From NCBI RefSeq assembly GCF_042852765.1, contig NZ_AP031414.1: a DNA stretch of 64,000 nucleotides, one strand, 5' to 3'. Of this stretch, positions 35,453 through 45,000 are shown one piece after another (position 1 is the first letter of the stretch; each line of letters starts with the position of its first letter). The notes under the pieces were generated by a model. That model saw only the letters and a program-made list of their open reading frames with translations, made no database searches and was not told the origin of the DNA. The DNA comes from Schaedlerella glycyrrhizinilytica_A. GTDB taxonomy: Bacteria; Bacillota; Clostridia; Lachnospirales; Lachnospiraceae. The position numbers were made by a program, and so were the translations under genes.

Positions 35453-35506
35453 GATGCGGATGATTTTTCCGGATCTGTGACAGAGCGTGAAATAGAAACA
35501 AGAAGA

Positions 35507-35546
35507 GAAAGCGGATTTCGGAGCGGGAAATCCGCTTTCCTTTCTT
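35507..35546 (+). terminator. Rho-independent terminator
   Basis: GAAAGCGGATTT (35507-35518) and AAATCCGCTTTC (35528-35539) pair perfectly, followed by CTTTCTT. It separates the HTH gene from the dGTPase gene. Confidence 0.75.
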
Positions 35547-35581
35547 AAACAGAAGAGGTAAAGCTGATTGGAGGGATGAAA

Positions 35582-36994
35582 ATGGAATGGAACAGATTGC
35601 TTTCCAAAAGGAGAATGCGTGGGAATTACGGAAACACGGTCCACAGAAGCGCAGACTTGAGAAGTGAGTTTGAGAAAGACTATCACCGGATCATCGGCAG
35701 TGCGTCGTTTCGCAGACTTCAGGATAAGACGCAGGTATTTCCGCTGGATAAAAGTGATTTTATCCGCACAAGGCTGACCCATTCATTGGAAGTCTCTTCT
35801 TTCGGGAAATCATTGGGACAGAATATTGGTGAAAATATTTTGAAATACCGTAAAGATTCCGGGTTCACGATGCAGATGAAAGAAGATATCTGTCATATTC
35901 TGGAATGTGCGGGCTTGATCCATGATATTGGAAATCCGCCGTTCGGACATTTTGGGGAGACTGCGATCCGGGAATGGTTTAAACGGAATCTCAGTCAGAT
36001 CCGATTTGAGGGAAGAGCGGTATCCGAGATCCTTACCGAACAGATGCGGGAAGACCTGTATCATTTTGAGGGAAATGCACAGGCGCTCCGTCTCGTGACA
36101 AAGCTTCATTATCTGGTTGATGAAAACGGGATGAACCTGACGTATGCGCTTTTAAATACGATCATCAAATATCCGGTATCTTCTATGGAGATACGAGAGG
36201 AGTCCGGCGATATCAAAGAGAAAAAGATGGGGTATTATCTGGCGGAGCAGAAGATTTTTGAAGACGTGTCAAAAGAGACCGGGACGAATGGAAAGCGGCA
36301 TCCGTTGACGTATATCCTGGAGGCGGCAGATGATCTGGCATATAAGACGGCGGATATTGAAGACGCGTTTGTGAAAGGATATATTTCTTATCCGATGTTG
36401 GAATCCGAGTTAAAGAAACTAAAAAAACAGTGTCCGGACGCGGCGTTTGACGGACTAGAAAAATTGCAGAATCTGTATACGCGCGGGAAAGAAAAGGGTG
36501 TGCGGAATCCGGAGAGTTATGCGCTCAAAAACTGGATCGTCCGGGTTCAGGGATTTTTGATCAACTGCGCCACGTTTGGATTTACGTCAAATTATGAGGC
36601 GATCATGAGCGGAACATATAAAAAGGACTTGTTTTATGGAACATTTGGCGAGCAGCTGATGGATCTGCTCGGAAGAATGGCATATGAAAATGTATTCTGT
36701 TCCCGGGACATTTACCGGATGGAAATCTCGGAATCGGTGATGCTGGATTTTCTGATGGATCAGTTTGTCGGAGCGGTTCTCTATTATGATACGAATCATC
36801 CGCTCGGAACAATTGACGAGAGACTTGTCTCGTTTATTTCCGATAATTACCGCAATGCCTACCGGCTTCAGACAGAGGGGAAGAATGAAGCGGAGAAGCT
36901 GTATCTCCGCCTGCTTCTTGTGACAGATTTTGTCTGCGGCATGACAGACGGCTATGCAAAACGGCTGTATCAGGAAATGAAAGCGATGCTGTAA
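35582..36994 (+). CDS. dgt: Deoxyguanosinetriphosphate triphosphohydrolase-like protein
   Basis: The 470-residue protein has the HD phosphohydrolase pattern of dGTPases (FRRLQDKTQVF; RTRLTHSLEVSSFG; HDIGNPPFGHFGE), with the metal ligands His/His-Asp/Asp in order. It hydrolyses dNTPs to deoxynucleosides and triphosphate. ATG 35582 is chosen because GGAGGG ends six bases earlier; ATG 35576 would abut it. Some members act in phage defence by depleting dNTPs, but nothing here points specifically to that. Confidence 0.9.
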   Translation: MEWNRLLSKRRMRGNYGNTVHRSADLRSEFEKDYHRIIGSASFRRLQDKTQVFPLDKSDFIRTRLTHSLEVSSFGKSLGQNIGENILKYRKDSGFTMQMKEDICHILECAGLIHDIGNPPFGHFGETAIREWFKRNLSQIRFEGRAVSEILTEQMREDLYHFEGNAQALRLVTKLHYLVDENGMNLTYALLNTIIKYPVSSMEIREESGDIKEKKMGYYLAEQKIFEDVSKETGTNGKRHPLTYILEAADDLAYKTADIEDAFVKGYISYPMLESELKKLKKQCPDAAFDGLEKLQNLYTRGKEKGVRNPESYALKNWIVRVQGFLINCATFGFTSNYEAIMSGTYKKDLFYGTFGEQLMDLLGRMAYENVFCSRDIYRMEISESVMLDFLMDQFVGAVLYYDTNHPLGTIDERLVSFISDNYRNAYRLQTEGKNEAEKLYLRLLLVTDFVCGMTDGYAKRLYQEMKAML

Positions 36995-37012
36995 ATGTGA
37001 ATCTTTTGGAGA

Positions 37013-37072
37013 CGGATCGTTTGAAAGCGGATTGTTTGAAAGCGGATCGTTTGAAAGCAGATCGTTTCAGAA
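37013..37072. repeat. 15-bp tandem repeat (four units)
   Basis: CGGATCGTTTGAAAG at 37013, 37028 and 37043, with a single change in the second copy, and a diverged fourth unit at 37058-37072. It lies between the convergent ends of dgt and the next gene, and reaches into the last codons of the latter. Confidence 0.8.
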
Positions 37073-38044
37073 ACAGAGCGGGGACGCGGCGTCGGGAAAG
37101 ACAGCGCGGCACCAGTAGCCGAATGTTCCGTAGGAATTTTCTTCATCTTCGGTCCGGGGAATCTGGTCGTTGTATGAATCTGTGAATTTTGGGAAACCGA
37201 ACATTTCCGCGGCGCGTGCTTCTTTCGGATCGTAGATGCCGGGAACGCCGAGCCAGTAGCGATCCTCTTCTTTGAACAGGATCAGGTGTCCGTAATTGTG
37301 GCAGCCGTGGAGCAGGAAACTATTGTTGGCGAGATACCATTGTTTCCGGGGAAGACCCGAGAGGTCGCAGCGGTGGAGTTTCCGCACGTTGGAAGCGCTG
37401 TTCGGGGATGGTTTTGGATCGGGAGTTATCTCTTCCGCGGAAATTTCAGACGTGTGCGTGTCGATATCGCTCAGGATATTTCGTTCGTTCCGGTCATTCT
37501 GTTTGTCTTGTTCATGCGGCTCATTAGGGAGATCGTTGTCGTCGGCAATGTCTTCTGTGTCGGCAGCATCTGTACTTGTGACATCTGTGTCGGTGTTTTC
37601 CGGGCTCGTGTCACCGGTGTCGATGCTATTCGCATCAATACCGTCCATGCTCGTGTCCGCTTGTCCGGACTTTTGGATATTGCGGGTGTCGAAAGCGATG
37701 TCAGGAGCGACAGCAGCAAGTAGAGTCTGATCCGGGAGAACGAGGAAAAATCCGTCAATCTGCGAGAGTGAGGACGCGGTGAGAAACGGATATTCTGCCG
37801 AGGAAAGCCTGACGCAGAGATTTCCGGAAAGGGCGTTCATTTCTGTCAAAAATTCTGGTAAAATAACGGTGTCGTTTGTATGGAAAGAACATAATTTCAG
37901 AGATTCATTTCGTGTGGGGGGAAGCCCCCGTGCGTGAAGCTGAAGCTGTGAGCCGGCAGCGGCGCAGGTCAGTTTCAGAAATCCGGCGGTGCGAATCCGC
38001 CGGTCGTGTTTATATTCGTATAGATAGTAAGTTCCGCTGTTCAT
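37067..38044 (-). CDS. Uncharacterised protein with an acidic Asp/Thr-rich linker
   Basis: The 325-residue protein has an N-terminal ~115-residue folded part (YYLYEYKHDRRIRTAGFLKL), an Asp/Thr/Ser-rich low-complexity linker at ~120-205, and a C-terminal ~115-residue part with SFLLHGCHNYGHLILFKEEDRYWLGVPGIYDPKEARAAEMFGF. The split layout and the C-terminal motif recur in uncharacterised clostridial proteins, as far as I recall (DUF6128-like). No signal peptide or membrane helix is seen. Function unknown. Confidence 0.65.
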   Translation of the reverse strand: MNSGTYYLYEYKHDRRIRTAGFLKLTCAAAGSQLQLHARGLPPTRNESLKLCSFHTNDTVILPEFLTEMNALSGNLCVRLSSAEYPFLTASSLSQIDGFFLVLPDQTLLAAVAPDIAFDTRNIQKSGQADTSMDGIDANSIDTGDTSPENTDTDVTSTDAADTEDIADDNDLPNEPHEQDKQNDRNERNILSDIDTHTSEISAEEITPDPKPSPNSASNVRKLHRCDLSGLPRKQWYLANNSFLLHGCHNYGHLILFKEEDRYWLGVPGIYDPKEARAAEMFGFPKFTDSYNDQIPRTEDEENSYGTFGYWCRAVFPDAASPLCF

Positions 38045-38156
38045 GATACCCTCCTTTTGTCTGTTCTGGTATTATTGTATTCGGACAGGTAGGGAAAAAG
38101 AACGGGAAAGCAGAAAGTGAAAAGAATAGAAGAAAATGCCGTGGAAGGAGAACGCA

Positions 38157-38669
38157 ATGGATCAAAAAACAGAAGATTTGAAGTGTGCCGATCAGGAAGC
38201 GATCGATCAGAAATATATGCGGGAAGCGATCAAACAGGCGAAAAAGGCGTATACGCTGGAAGAGGTTCCGATCGGCTGTGTCATTGTATATGACGGGAAG
38301 ATCATCGGACGGGGATATAATCGTCGGACGATCGACAAAAATCCTCTGGCACATGCGGAGATCCAGGCAATCCGGAAAGCGAGCCGAAAGATGGGCGACT
38401 GGCGGCTGGAAGACTGCACATTGTATGTAACATTGGAACCGTGTCAAATGTGTTCCGGCGCGATTGTGCAGGCGCGGATCAAGCGGGTGGTCGTCGGCTG
38501 TATGAATCCGAAAGCGGGATGCGCCGGTTCGATTTTAAATTTGCTGGATGTAAAAGAATTTAATCATCAGGTGGAACTTACGACCGGAGTGCGGGAAGAG
38601 GAGTGCAGCCGGATGATGAAAGAGTTTTTCAGGGAGCTGAGAGAGAAGAGGAAGAATGGGGAGTTTTGA
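38157..38669 (+). CDS. tadA: tRNA-specific adenosine deaminase
   Basis: The 170-residue protein has the deaminase zinc motifs HAEIQAI and PCQMCSGAI, and the RVVVGCMNPKAGCAGS stretch of TadA. It converts A34 to inosine in tRNA-Arg(ACG). ATG 38157 follows AAGGAG by eight bases. The restriction-modification gene starts two bases after its stop, so the two may be co-transcribed. Confidence 0.94.
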   Translation: MDQKTEDLKCADQEAIDQKYMREAIKQAKKAYTLEEVPIGCVIVYDGKIIGRGYNRRTIDKNPLAHAEIQAIRKASRKMGDWRLEDCTLYVTLEPCQMCSGAIVQARIKRVVVGCMNPKAGCAGSILNLLDVKEFNHQVELTTGVREEECSRMMKEFFRELREKRKNGEF

Positions 38670-38671
38670 GA

Positions 38672-40840
38672 ATGCAGTTAATCAGTTTGTTCAGCGGATG
38701 CGGAGGGCTCGATCTCGGTTTTGAGAGAGCCGGATTCGAGATTCCGGTTGCAAATGAGATCGATAAGAAAATATGGGCAACCTTTCGAGCAAATCATCCG
38801 AAGACACATTTGATCGAAGGGGACATTCGAAAAGTGAATAAAGAAGACCTCCAGGAATTTCTGAGCGGAGAAGTGGACGGGATCATCGGGGGACCGCCGT
38901 GTCAGTCATGGTCGGAGGCCGGCTCTCTCAAAGGAATCGAGGATGCAAGAGGGCAGCTGTTTTTCGACTATATCCGGATTCTGAAAGAATTTCAGCCGAA
39001 ATTTTTTCTCGCGGAAAATGTAAGCGGGATGTTGGCAAACCGCCATTCGGAAGCCGTCCAGAATATTTTCCGGCTGTTTGAGAGCGCGGGATATGACGTG
39101 ACATTTACTATGGTAAATGCGAAAGACTACGGTGTGGCGGAAGAGCGGAAGCGTGTGTTTTATATTGGATTTCGACATGATCTCAATATCCGGTTTGGAT
39201 TTCCGAAAGGATCGACGAAAGAGGATGAGAAAAAGCTGACGCTCCGGGATGTGATCTGGGATCTGCAGGAGAGTGCGGTTCCGGCCGGACCGAAGAACCA
39301 CCACAATCCGGATGCGGTCAATAACAATGAATATTTTACCGGGGCGTATTCCCCGATCTTTATGAGCAGAAACCGGGTGAAATCCTGGGATGAGCAGGCG
39401 TTTACCGTGCAGGCGTCCGGCAGACAGTGCCAGCTCCATCCGCAGGCGCCGAAGATGGAGAAACTCGGGAATAATGCGTGTCGGTTCGTCGAGGGAAAAG
39501 AACACCTTTACCGCCGCATGACGATCCGGGAAGTGGCGCGGGTGCAGGGATTTCCGGATGAGTTCCAGTTCCTATATGAAGATACGAATACCGCGTATAA
39601 GATGATCGGCAACGCCGTTCCGGTGAATCTTGCATACGAAATCGCGGTGGCGATCCGGAAATATCTGGAGGGAAACGGAGAACATGTTGAGATTGATGTG
39701 GAAGCGATCGATGCAAATGAAGTGACGAGCAAGAAGCTGAGTACACAAAAAAAGAGCGGAAAGAAAACGACGAAAACCGCAATATTACAGAAAGTGCCGG
39801 CAAAGAAAGCGGCGGTAAAGGATGCGACAGATCGGGAAGCCGCGCCGGCAGTATCCGGGGAGAAAACGCAAGTTCAGACGATAAAAGGGAAAACAACGAG
39901 CAACGGACAGGGACGCGCCTATGAATATGCATGGATGCAGGCATTATACGGCAAACTGCGGAAAGTCAGAAAGACCCGGATGACCGGCAATTCCAGTCTT
40001 GCGGTGAACAAAAAAGCGTGGTCGGAGATGGATGAAGCGATGCGGAAAAGTTTCCGGACTTCTGCGAATGCCGCGGTGGAAGCTGTTCTTGCGATGGAAC
40101 CGAAACTTTCGGAAAACAGTGGAGACGAGCTGATCCTGGAGTTCCAGAAAGACGGGGCGGGCATGAAAGGCGATGTCCGGGATATTGTCGCGAAGCGCCC
40201 GAAGATCGGCTGGGAAGTCGGATTCAGCATCAAACATAATCACGATGCGGTGAAGCACAGCCGCCTCAGTTACAAGCTGGATTTCGGGGAAGAATGGTTT
40301 CAGATTCCTTGCAGCAGTCAATATTGGAATGTGGTGGATCCCATTTTCACGATGTTGAAAGAGGAAAAGAAAAATCAGGCAAAATGGTCTGAAATCGGAG
40401 ACAAAGGTCTGAAAGTCTATCAGCCGCTTCTGCGTGCATTTATGGATGAAGTGGAACGGGCGTATGCGAAAGATGCGGACGTTCCGCGGAAGATGGTGGA
40501 GTATCTTGTGGGCGTAAAGGATTATTATAAGATCGTCAGTAAAGACAAGCAAAGGCTCACAGTTATCCATACGTTCAATATGCACAAAACATTGAATCAG
40601 GAGACGCCGGACTGTGCCAAGGTTCAGGTGGTTCCGGAGGTGGAATGGCCGACAAAGATGCTCGGTCTTCAATTCCGGAATGGCAGCAAGAACACGCTGG
40701 AAATGCATTTGGATAAAGGGTGGAAGCTGAGTTTCCGGATCCACAATGCCAGATCCGCGGTGGAACCGAGTCTGAAATTTGACGTACAGTTTCTCCAGAT
40801 GCCGGAGTCGGTGCTGAATCTGGAATGTCGTTGGAAATGA
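38672..40840 (+). CDS. Single-chain HaeIII-type restriction-modification protein (m5C methyltransferase fused to endonuclease)
   Basis: This 722-residue protein has two parts. Residues ~1-332 are a cytosine-5 DNA methyltransferase closely matching M.HaeIII: LISLFSGCGGLDLGF, catalytic Cys77 in IIGGPPCQSWSE, LAENV, and the target-recognition stretch AFTVQASGRQCQLHPQAP. A Lys/Ala-rich linker (~333-411) leads to residues ~412-722, which match the R.HaeIII endonuclease family (GRAYEYAW; GDVRDIVA; SIKHNHDAVKHSRLS; EPSLKFDVQFL). HaeIII recognises GGCC; the match at the recognition region suggests the same here. In HaeIII itself the two enzymes are separate genes. The start follows GGGGAG by eight bases. 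Confidence 0.88.
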   Translation: MQLISLFSGCGGLDLGFERAGFEIPVANEIDKKIWATFRANHPKTHLIEGDIRKVNKEDLQEFLSGEVDGIIGGPPCQSWSEAGSLKGIEDARGQLFFDYIRILKEFQPKFFLAENVSGMLANRHSEAVQNIFRLFESAGYDVTFTMVNAKDYGVAEERKRVFYIGFRHDLNIRFGFPKGSTKEDEKKLTLRDVIWDLQESAVPAGPKNHHNPDAVNNNEYFTGAYSPIFMSRNRVKSWDEQAFTVQASGRQCQLHPQAPKMEKLGNNACRFVEGKEHLYRRMTIREVARVQGFPDEFQFLYEDTNTAYKMIGNAVPVNLAYEIAVAIRKYLEGNGEHVEIDVEAIDANEVTSKKLSTQKKSGKKTTKTAILQKVPAKKAAVKDATDREAAPAVSGEKTQVQTIKGKTTSNGQGRAYEYAWMQALYGKLRKVRKTRMTGNSSLAVNKKAWSEMDEAMRKSFRTSANAAVEAVLAMEPKLSENSGDELILEFQKDGAGMKGDVRDIVAKRPKIGWEVGFSIKHNHDAVKHSRLSYKLDFGEEWFQIPCSSQYWNVVDPIFTMLKEEKKNQAKWSEIGDKGLKVYQPLLRAFMDEVERAYAKDADVPRKMVEYLVGVKDYYKIVSKDKQRLTVIHTFNMHKTLNQETPDCAKVQVVPEVEWPTKMLGLQFRNGSKNTLEMHLDKGWKLSFRIHNARSAVEPSLKFDVQFLQMPESVLNLECRWK

Positions 40841-40851
40841 AACCGTGTTAA

Positions 40852-40895
40852 AAAAAGCAGAAGACATATCATTTTATGGTTGTCATCTGCTTTTT
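40852..40895 (+). terminator. Terminator after the restriction-modification gene
   Basis: AAAAAGCAGAAGAC (40852-40865) pairs with GTCATCTGCTTTTT (40882-40895) with one mismatch, and a T-rich tail. Confidence 0.75.
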
Positions 40896-40934
40896 CTTAT
40901 GTTATCATAAACGAAAGTTAGCTAAGACTAACTT
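40880..40934 (+). promoter_or_regulatory. Flavodoxin promoter and operator
   Basis: TTGTCA (40880-40885), 17 bases and TATCAT (40903-40908), partly inside the upstream terminator. Just downstream an inverted repeat AAGTTAG-N6-CTAACTT (40915-40934) resembles half-sites of DtxR-type metal repressors, though the spacing differs. Iron control would suit a flavodoxin (inference). Confidence 0.5.
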
Positions 40935-40960
40935 AGAAGCGATAAAGTAGGAGGAGAGAA

Positions 40961-41392
40961 ATGGAAGAAATCTATATTATTTACTGGTCTCAGACAGGGA
41001 ATACGCAGACGATGGCGGAGGCAATCGGAAAAGGTGTGGAAAAGGCAGGAAAGACGGCGCAAGTACTTTCGGTAGAGGATGCAGCGTTAGATGTTTTAAA
41101 ACAGGCACCTTGCTTTGCGCTTGGATGCCCGGCGATGGGGGCAGAGGTTTTGGAAGAAGAGGAGATGGAACCATTTGTTTCGGAAGTAGAGAAGTTTGCC
41201 GAGGGTAAGACGATCGCACTTTTTGGTTCTTATGGATGGGGAGATGGAGAGTGGATGCGTGATTGGGAAGAAAGAATGGCAAATGTCGGAGCGGTTATCT
41301 GGCATGGAGAAGGGCTGATCTGTTGTGAAGAGCCGGATGAAGATATGTTGATGGAATGCGAAAAGCTTGGGGAAGAACTTGGCGGACTGTAA
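40961..41392 (+). CDS. Flavodoxin
   Basis: The 143-residue protein has the FMN phosphate loop (WSQTGNTQTMAEAI) and the second FMN loop (LFGSYGWGDGEWM), as in short-chain clostridial flavodoxins. Flavodoxins replace ferredoxin when iron is scarce. AGGAGG lies eight bases before the ATG. The DUF3793 gene begins two bases after its stop, a pairing common in clostridia. Confidence 0.93.
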   Translation: MEEIYIIYWSQTGNTQTMAEAIGKGVEKAGKTAQVLSVEDAALDVLKQAPCFALGCPAMGAEVLEEEEMEPFVSEVEKFAEGKTIALFGSYGWGDGEWMRDWEERMANVGAVIWHGEGLICCEEPDEDMLMECEKLGEELGGL

Positions 41393-41394
41393 CT

Positions 41395-42018
41395 ATGAGA
41401 ATCAAGAGTATGGAAGAAAAATTAATCGCACATTGTGCGCCTACATTAGCCGGAATGAAGAGCGCCGGGCTGTTCAGTTATTTCTATAAAGAGGAAGAAA
41501 AGGTAAGAGAAGAACTCGATCAGATCAATGAGCTTTTGAATCCGCGCGGTTTGTACGTGGACGCATTGGTATGGCGTGAAAAATCCGTGTTGATTTATGC
41601 GTATCGCCCTCTCATGCTGCGATATGACTGGGAAGATACGACAGCGAGGAAAATTTTAAAAGATTATGGATACCCATGTGGAGAAGCAACGGAGATTACA
41701 GACTGTATTCGATTTTTACGAAAACGTGTATGTGAATGCGCCTGCTTTCCGCATGAGATCGGAATTTTTCTCGGTTATCCGCCGGAAGATGTAAAAGGTT
41801 TTATAGAGAACGGCGGACAGAACTGCAAAAGCTGCGGTTTATGGAAAGTATATTGTGAGGAAGAAAAAAAGTCTGTAATGTTTCAGCGATTCCGAAAATG
41901 TACAGAAGTGTATCAAAAAGTGTTTCAGAACGGCAGAACCATTGCACAGATGACTGTTATGGGCGGCTCAGGCGGAAATTTCCGCCCGGCTTCCGCCACT
42001 TTTTTCTTTTGTGACTAA
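41395..42018 (+). CDS. DUF3793 family protein
   Basis: The 207-residue protein matches DUF3793: IAHCAPTLAGMKSAGLFSY at the N-terminus, FPHEIGIFLGYPPEDVKGFI, and the CKSCGLWKVYC cysteine cluster. Function is unknown; it is often coupled with flavodoxin genes and may take part in iron-responsive redox chemistry. A start at ATG 41410 is also possible. Its 3' end overlaps the convergent sbcC gene by 51 bases. Confidence 0.85.
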   Translation: MRIKSMEEKLIAHCAPTLAGMKSAGLFSYFYKEEEKVREELDQINELLNPRGLYVDALVWREKSVLIYAYRPLMLRYDWEDTTARKILKDYGYPCGEATEITDCIRFLRKRVCECACFPHEIGIFLGYPPEDVKGFIENGGQNCKSCGLWKVYCEEEKKSVMFQRFRKCTEVYQKVFQNGRTIAQMTVMGGSGGNFRPASATFFFCD

Positions 42019-45000
42019 GATCTGTTTTTCGATGCGTGTTTTGAGTTCTCCCACATGGGAAATGATGCCGACAAGGCGGTTTCCGTCCGTGAGATTGGAG
42101 AGCGCTTTCATCGCCTGCTCCAAGGATTCTTCGTCGAGGGAGCCGAAGCCCTCGTCTACGAACATCGTATCCAAGCGGATACCGCCGGCGGAGGACTGGA
42201 TCTCATCGGACAGTCCAAGCGCCAGAGAAAGTGAGGCTTTGAACGATTCTCCGCCGGAAAGTGTGCGTACGCTCCGTTCCGTGCCGTTGTAGTGGTCGAT
42301 GACGTTGAGATCCAGACCGCTCTGGGTTTTATTGTTGCCCGCTTCCCGGCGGCGTTTCAATTCGTATTGCCCGTCGGACATGACCATGAGCCGCGTGTTG
42401 GCACGGGCGATGATCTTGTCGAAAAATGTCATCTGAATGTAAGTTTCCAGCATGATCTTTTCTTTTCCGGCAAGGGAACCGTTGGCGGTGTTGGAAAGCG
42501 CCTTGACCCATGTGTAATTTTCTTCCAGCTCGATCAGCTGCTTCGATTTCCGGGAAATGTTCTCCAGAATGGTACCGTTCGTGGAAATACGCACATTTGC
42601 CTGATCGCGCTGTGTCTCGGTTTCTTCCTTTTGAAAATGGAGCGCGCGAAGTGTTTCGTTTTCCGATTCGGGATCGATCTCGGGCAGTTGTTCGTACTGT
42701 GCTTTTTGTTGATCCAGAATGGAATGGAGACGGACGATCGTTTTCGCCTGTTCATTCTCTTCGTTTTGTGCTTGTTCTAATCTCTTTTTCATAATGCTGC
42801 ACTGTTCTTCGAGTTGCGACAGATGGAGAAGCGCGTCCTTTTTATTTTCAAAAGACAGTGTCTGAGACAGGTTTTGCGTCTGTTCTTCCAAGGCAGCATT
42901 TGCCGCTTTGGAGGCTGCGATCCGATTGTCCAGTTCGGTAAGTATATTCTGTACGGTCTGCACGGTTTCTTCCGCGTTGGGCAACAAACGATCGACGTCC
43001 TGTCTGCGGCGCTGTTTTTCTTTCAACTGATCCAGCTCGGACTGCAGTGCGGGGAGTTTTTCGTTCCAATCATTGTAGAACCTGTATGTTTTGGAATTGA
43101 AAGACGGATCATCGGATGCAAGATTTAAAAGGGTCTGTACTTGTTCTTTTGTCCGTTCCCATGCTGCCCGCTTCTCGGTAAAAGTCTGTTCCAGCTCCCG
43201 GTAAGTACGTTCTGCCTGTTGGAGTCCGGTTTGTTTTTGCTGTAATGTTTGTTGTTTTTGGCGCAGCTCTTTGGCGGCAATGGATTCCGATGCAAAGGAA
43301 AGTGCGTTCTGCTGTTTTTGGATTTGCCCGGAAAGCGCCGAAAGTCCGGTCTCGGCGGAAGCTGTTCTTTGCTCCAGTTCGGTAAGTTCTGTACGGAGCC
43401 GGTCGAACTGTTCTTCTCTCTCCGGGAGGTTTTGCTCTAACTGCCGGAAGCGTTTGAACCGCTGTTCTTCGTCCGCAAGCCGGGCTTCCAGCTCAGATAA
43501 ACGCTCGGTTTCTTCGGAAATCCATACGGACAGATGCGTTCTTGCGGATTCGATCGTTTCTTCGGGCAGAAGTTCCGAAAGAGAACGCTGGATCGCTGTT
43601 TCGGCGGAATCCACCTGTGCTTTGTGAGATGCGCATTGTTCGCTGAGCGACTGCATTGCGGTATTCGTTTCAGCTGCATAGGCGCGTGCTTCTTCGATGT
43701 CCTCTTTTGTCGGAGCCTGTGCGGATTTGCATGCAGGATGCGGATGTGTCAGCGAACCGCATACAGGGCATGGCATGTCGTCTTTTAATGTTTCCGCAAG
43801 GATCCCGGCTTGTTCGTTGAGAAATGCCCGATGTTTCTGCTGATAGATTTCATCCGCGCAGGCGGCAGTTTCCGAAGCGCTGAGGTAGGAAGTCTGAAGT
43901 TTCTTTAAGGTGGCGGCAAGCGTATCATAATATGATAATTCTTTCGATAATGTCTGCATGGAATAAATTCTTGTATTTTGCACCGCTTTTTGTGCCGCCA
44001 GCTTTTCTCTTTCGGCAGCGGCGGTAAGCAAACGTTCTTTTTCCTGTTTTTCATTTCTGATTTGTGTTTCCAGCCGCCGGAACAGCGCTTTTTTTTCTGC
44101 TCCTACATTTTGGAATCGGGTAAGTTCCTGCTCTTTTTCCGCGAATTGTTTTTGAAGTTCGGACAATTCTTTGTAATGTGGCAACTCGGCTTCCAGTAAT
44201 GTGATCTCCTGTGAGAGACGATCCCGTTCCGGTTTTTGTGCATCCAATGTTTCCCACGTTTGTTTGGCTTTCTCTTTATCCGGATACAATGTTTTTAAAT
44301 GGTTGTATTGGTTGAGGAAAGCGTATAAAAGGTCGCAGTTTGAGCGCAGTTCTTTTTGTTCGTTGCTTTTTCGCTCCAGAAGTTCTCCGACCGGGGAAAG
44401 TTCGGTCTGTTCCGTCTTCAGGCAGTCCAGAGTTTGCTTTGCCTGTTCAAATTGTCTGCAATGCTGTTCCTGTTCTGCGTTTAATTGTTCCAACCGGCGG
44501 ATCTGCTCCCGCAGTAAATTCCTCTTTTGCTCCAGTTCGTCATATCTCGGAAGATCCGCGCGCAGCAGCGTTGCTTTTTCTTCCAACTGAAGCCGTTCGG
44601 GTTCCCGATCCTGCGCTTCTTTTAAACGATCGGCGGCTTCTTTTTGAAGAAGCTGATGCTGTTGTAATAACTGTTCGTTTTGTTTCAGTTGTTTGAAAAT
44701 TTTCTGGCGTTCCTCCCATTGCTCCAGTCGTCGGCGAACGTCGTTTTGTTTTTCATCTAAGATGGACAATGTACCGTTCAGCGTTTCCAGTTGGGATCGA
44801 TCCTGCTCCAGAAGCTGTTCCAGAAGAGCGATGACGTCGAGCATCGGAAGTTCTCCGGATTTGGCGGCAATGACTTTTTGTGCAAATGCGGATGTATCTT
44901 CGCAGAGGATCCCATTGACGTATTGATTTAAGCTGTTCCGGGCGGCTGTACATTTGTCATGGAGTGTGCCGGAATGTTGTTTTAATTTTTCCTGCAGTTC

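Noticed and set aside
35582..36994. dGTPase as a phage-defence gene
   Set aside because: It looks like an ordinary housekeeping dgt; neighbours are not defence genes apart from the more distant restriction-modification gene.
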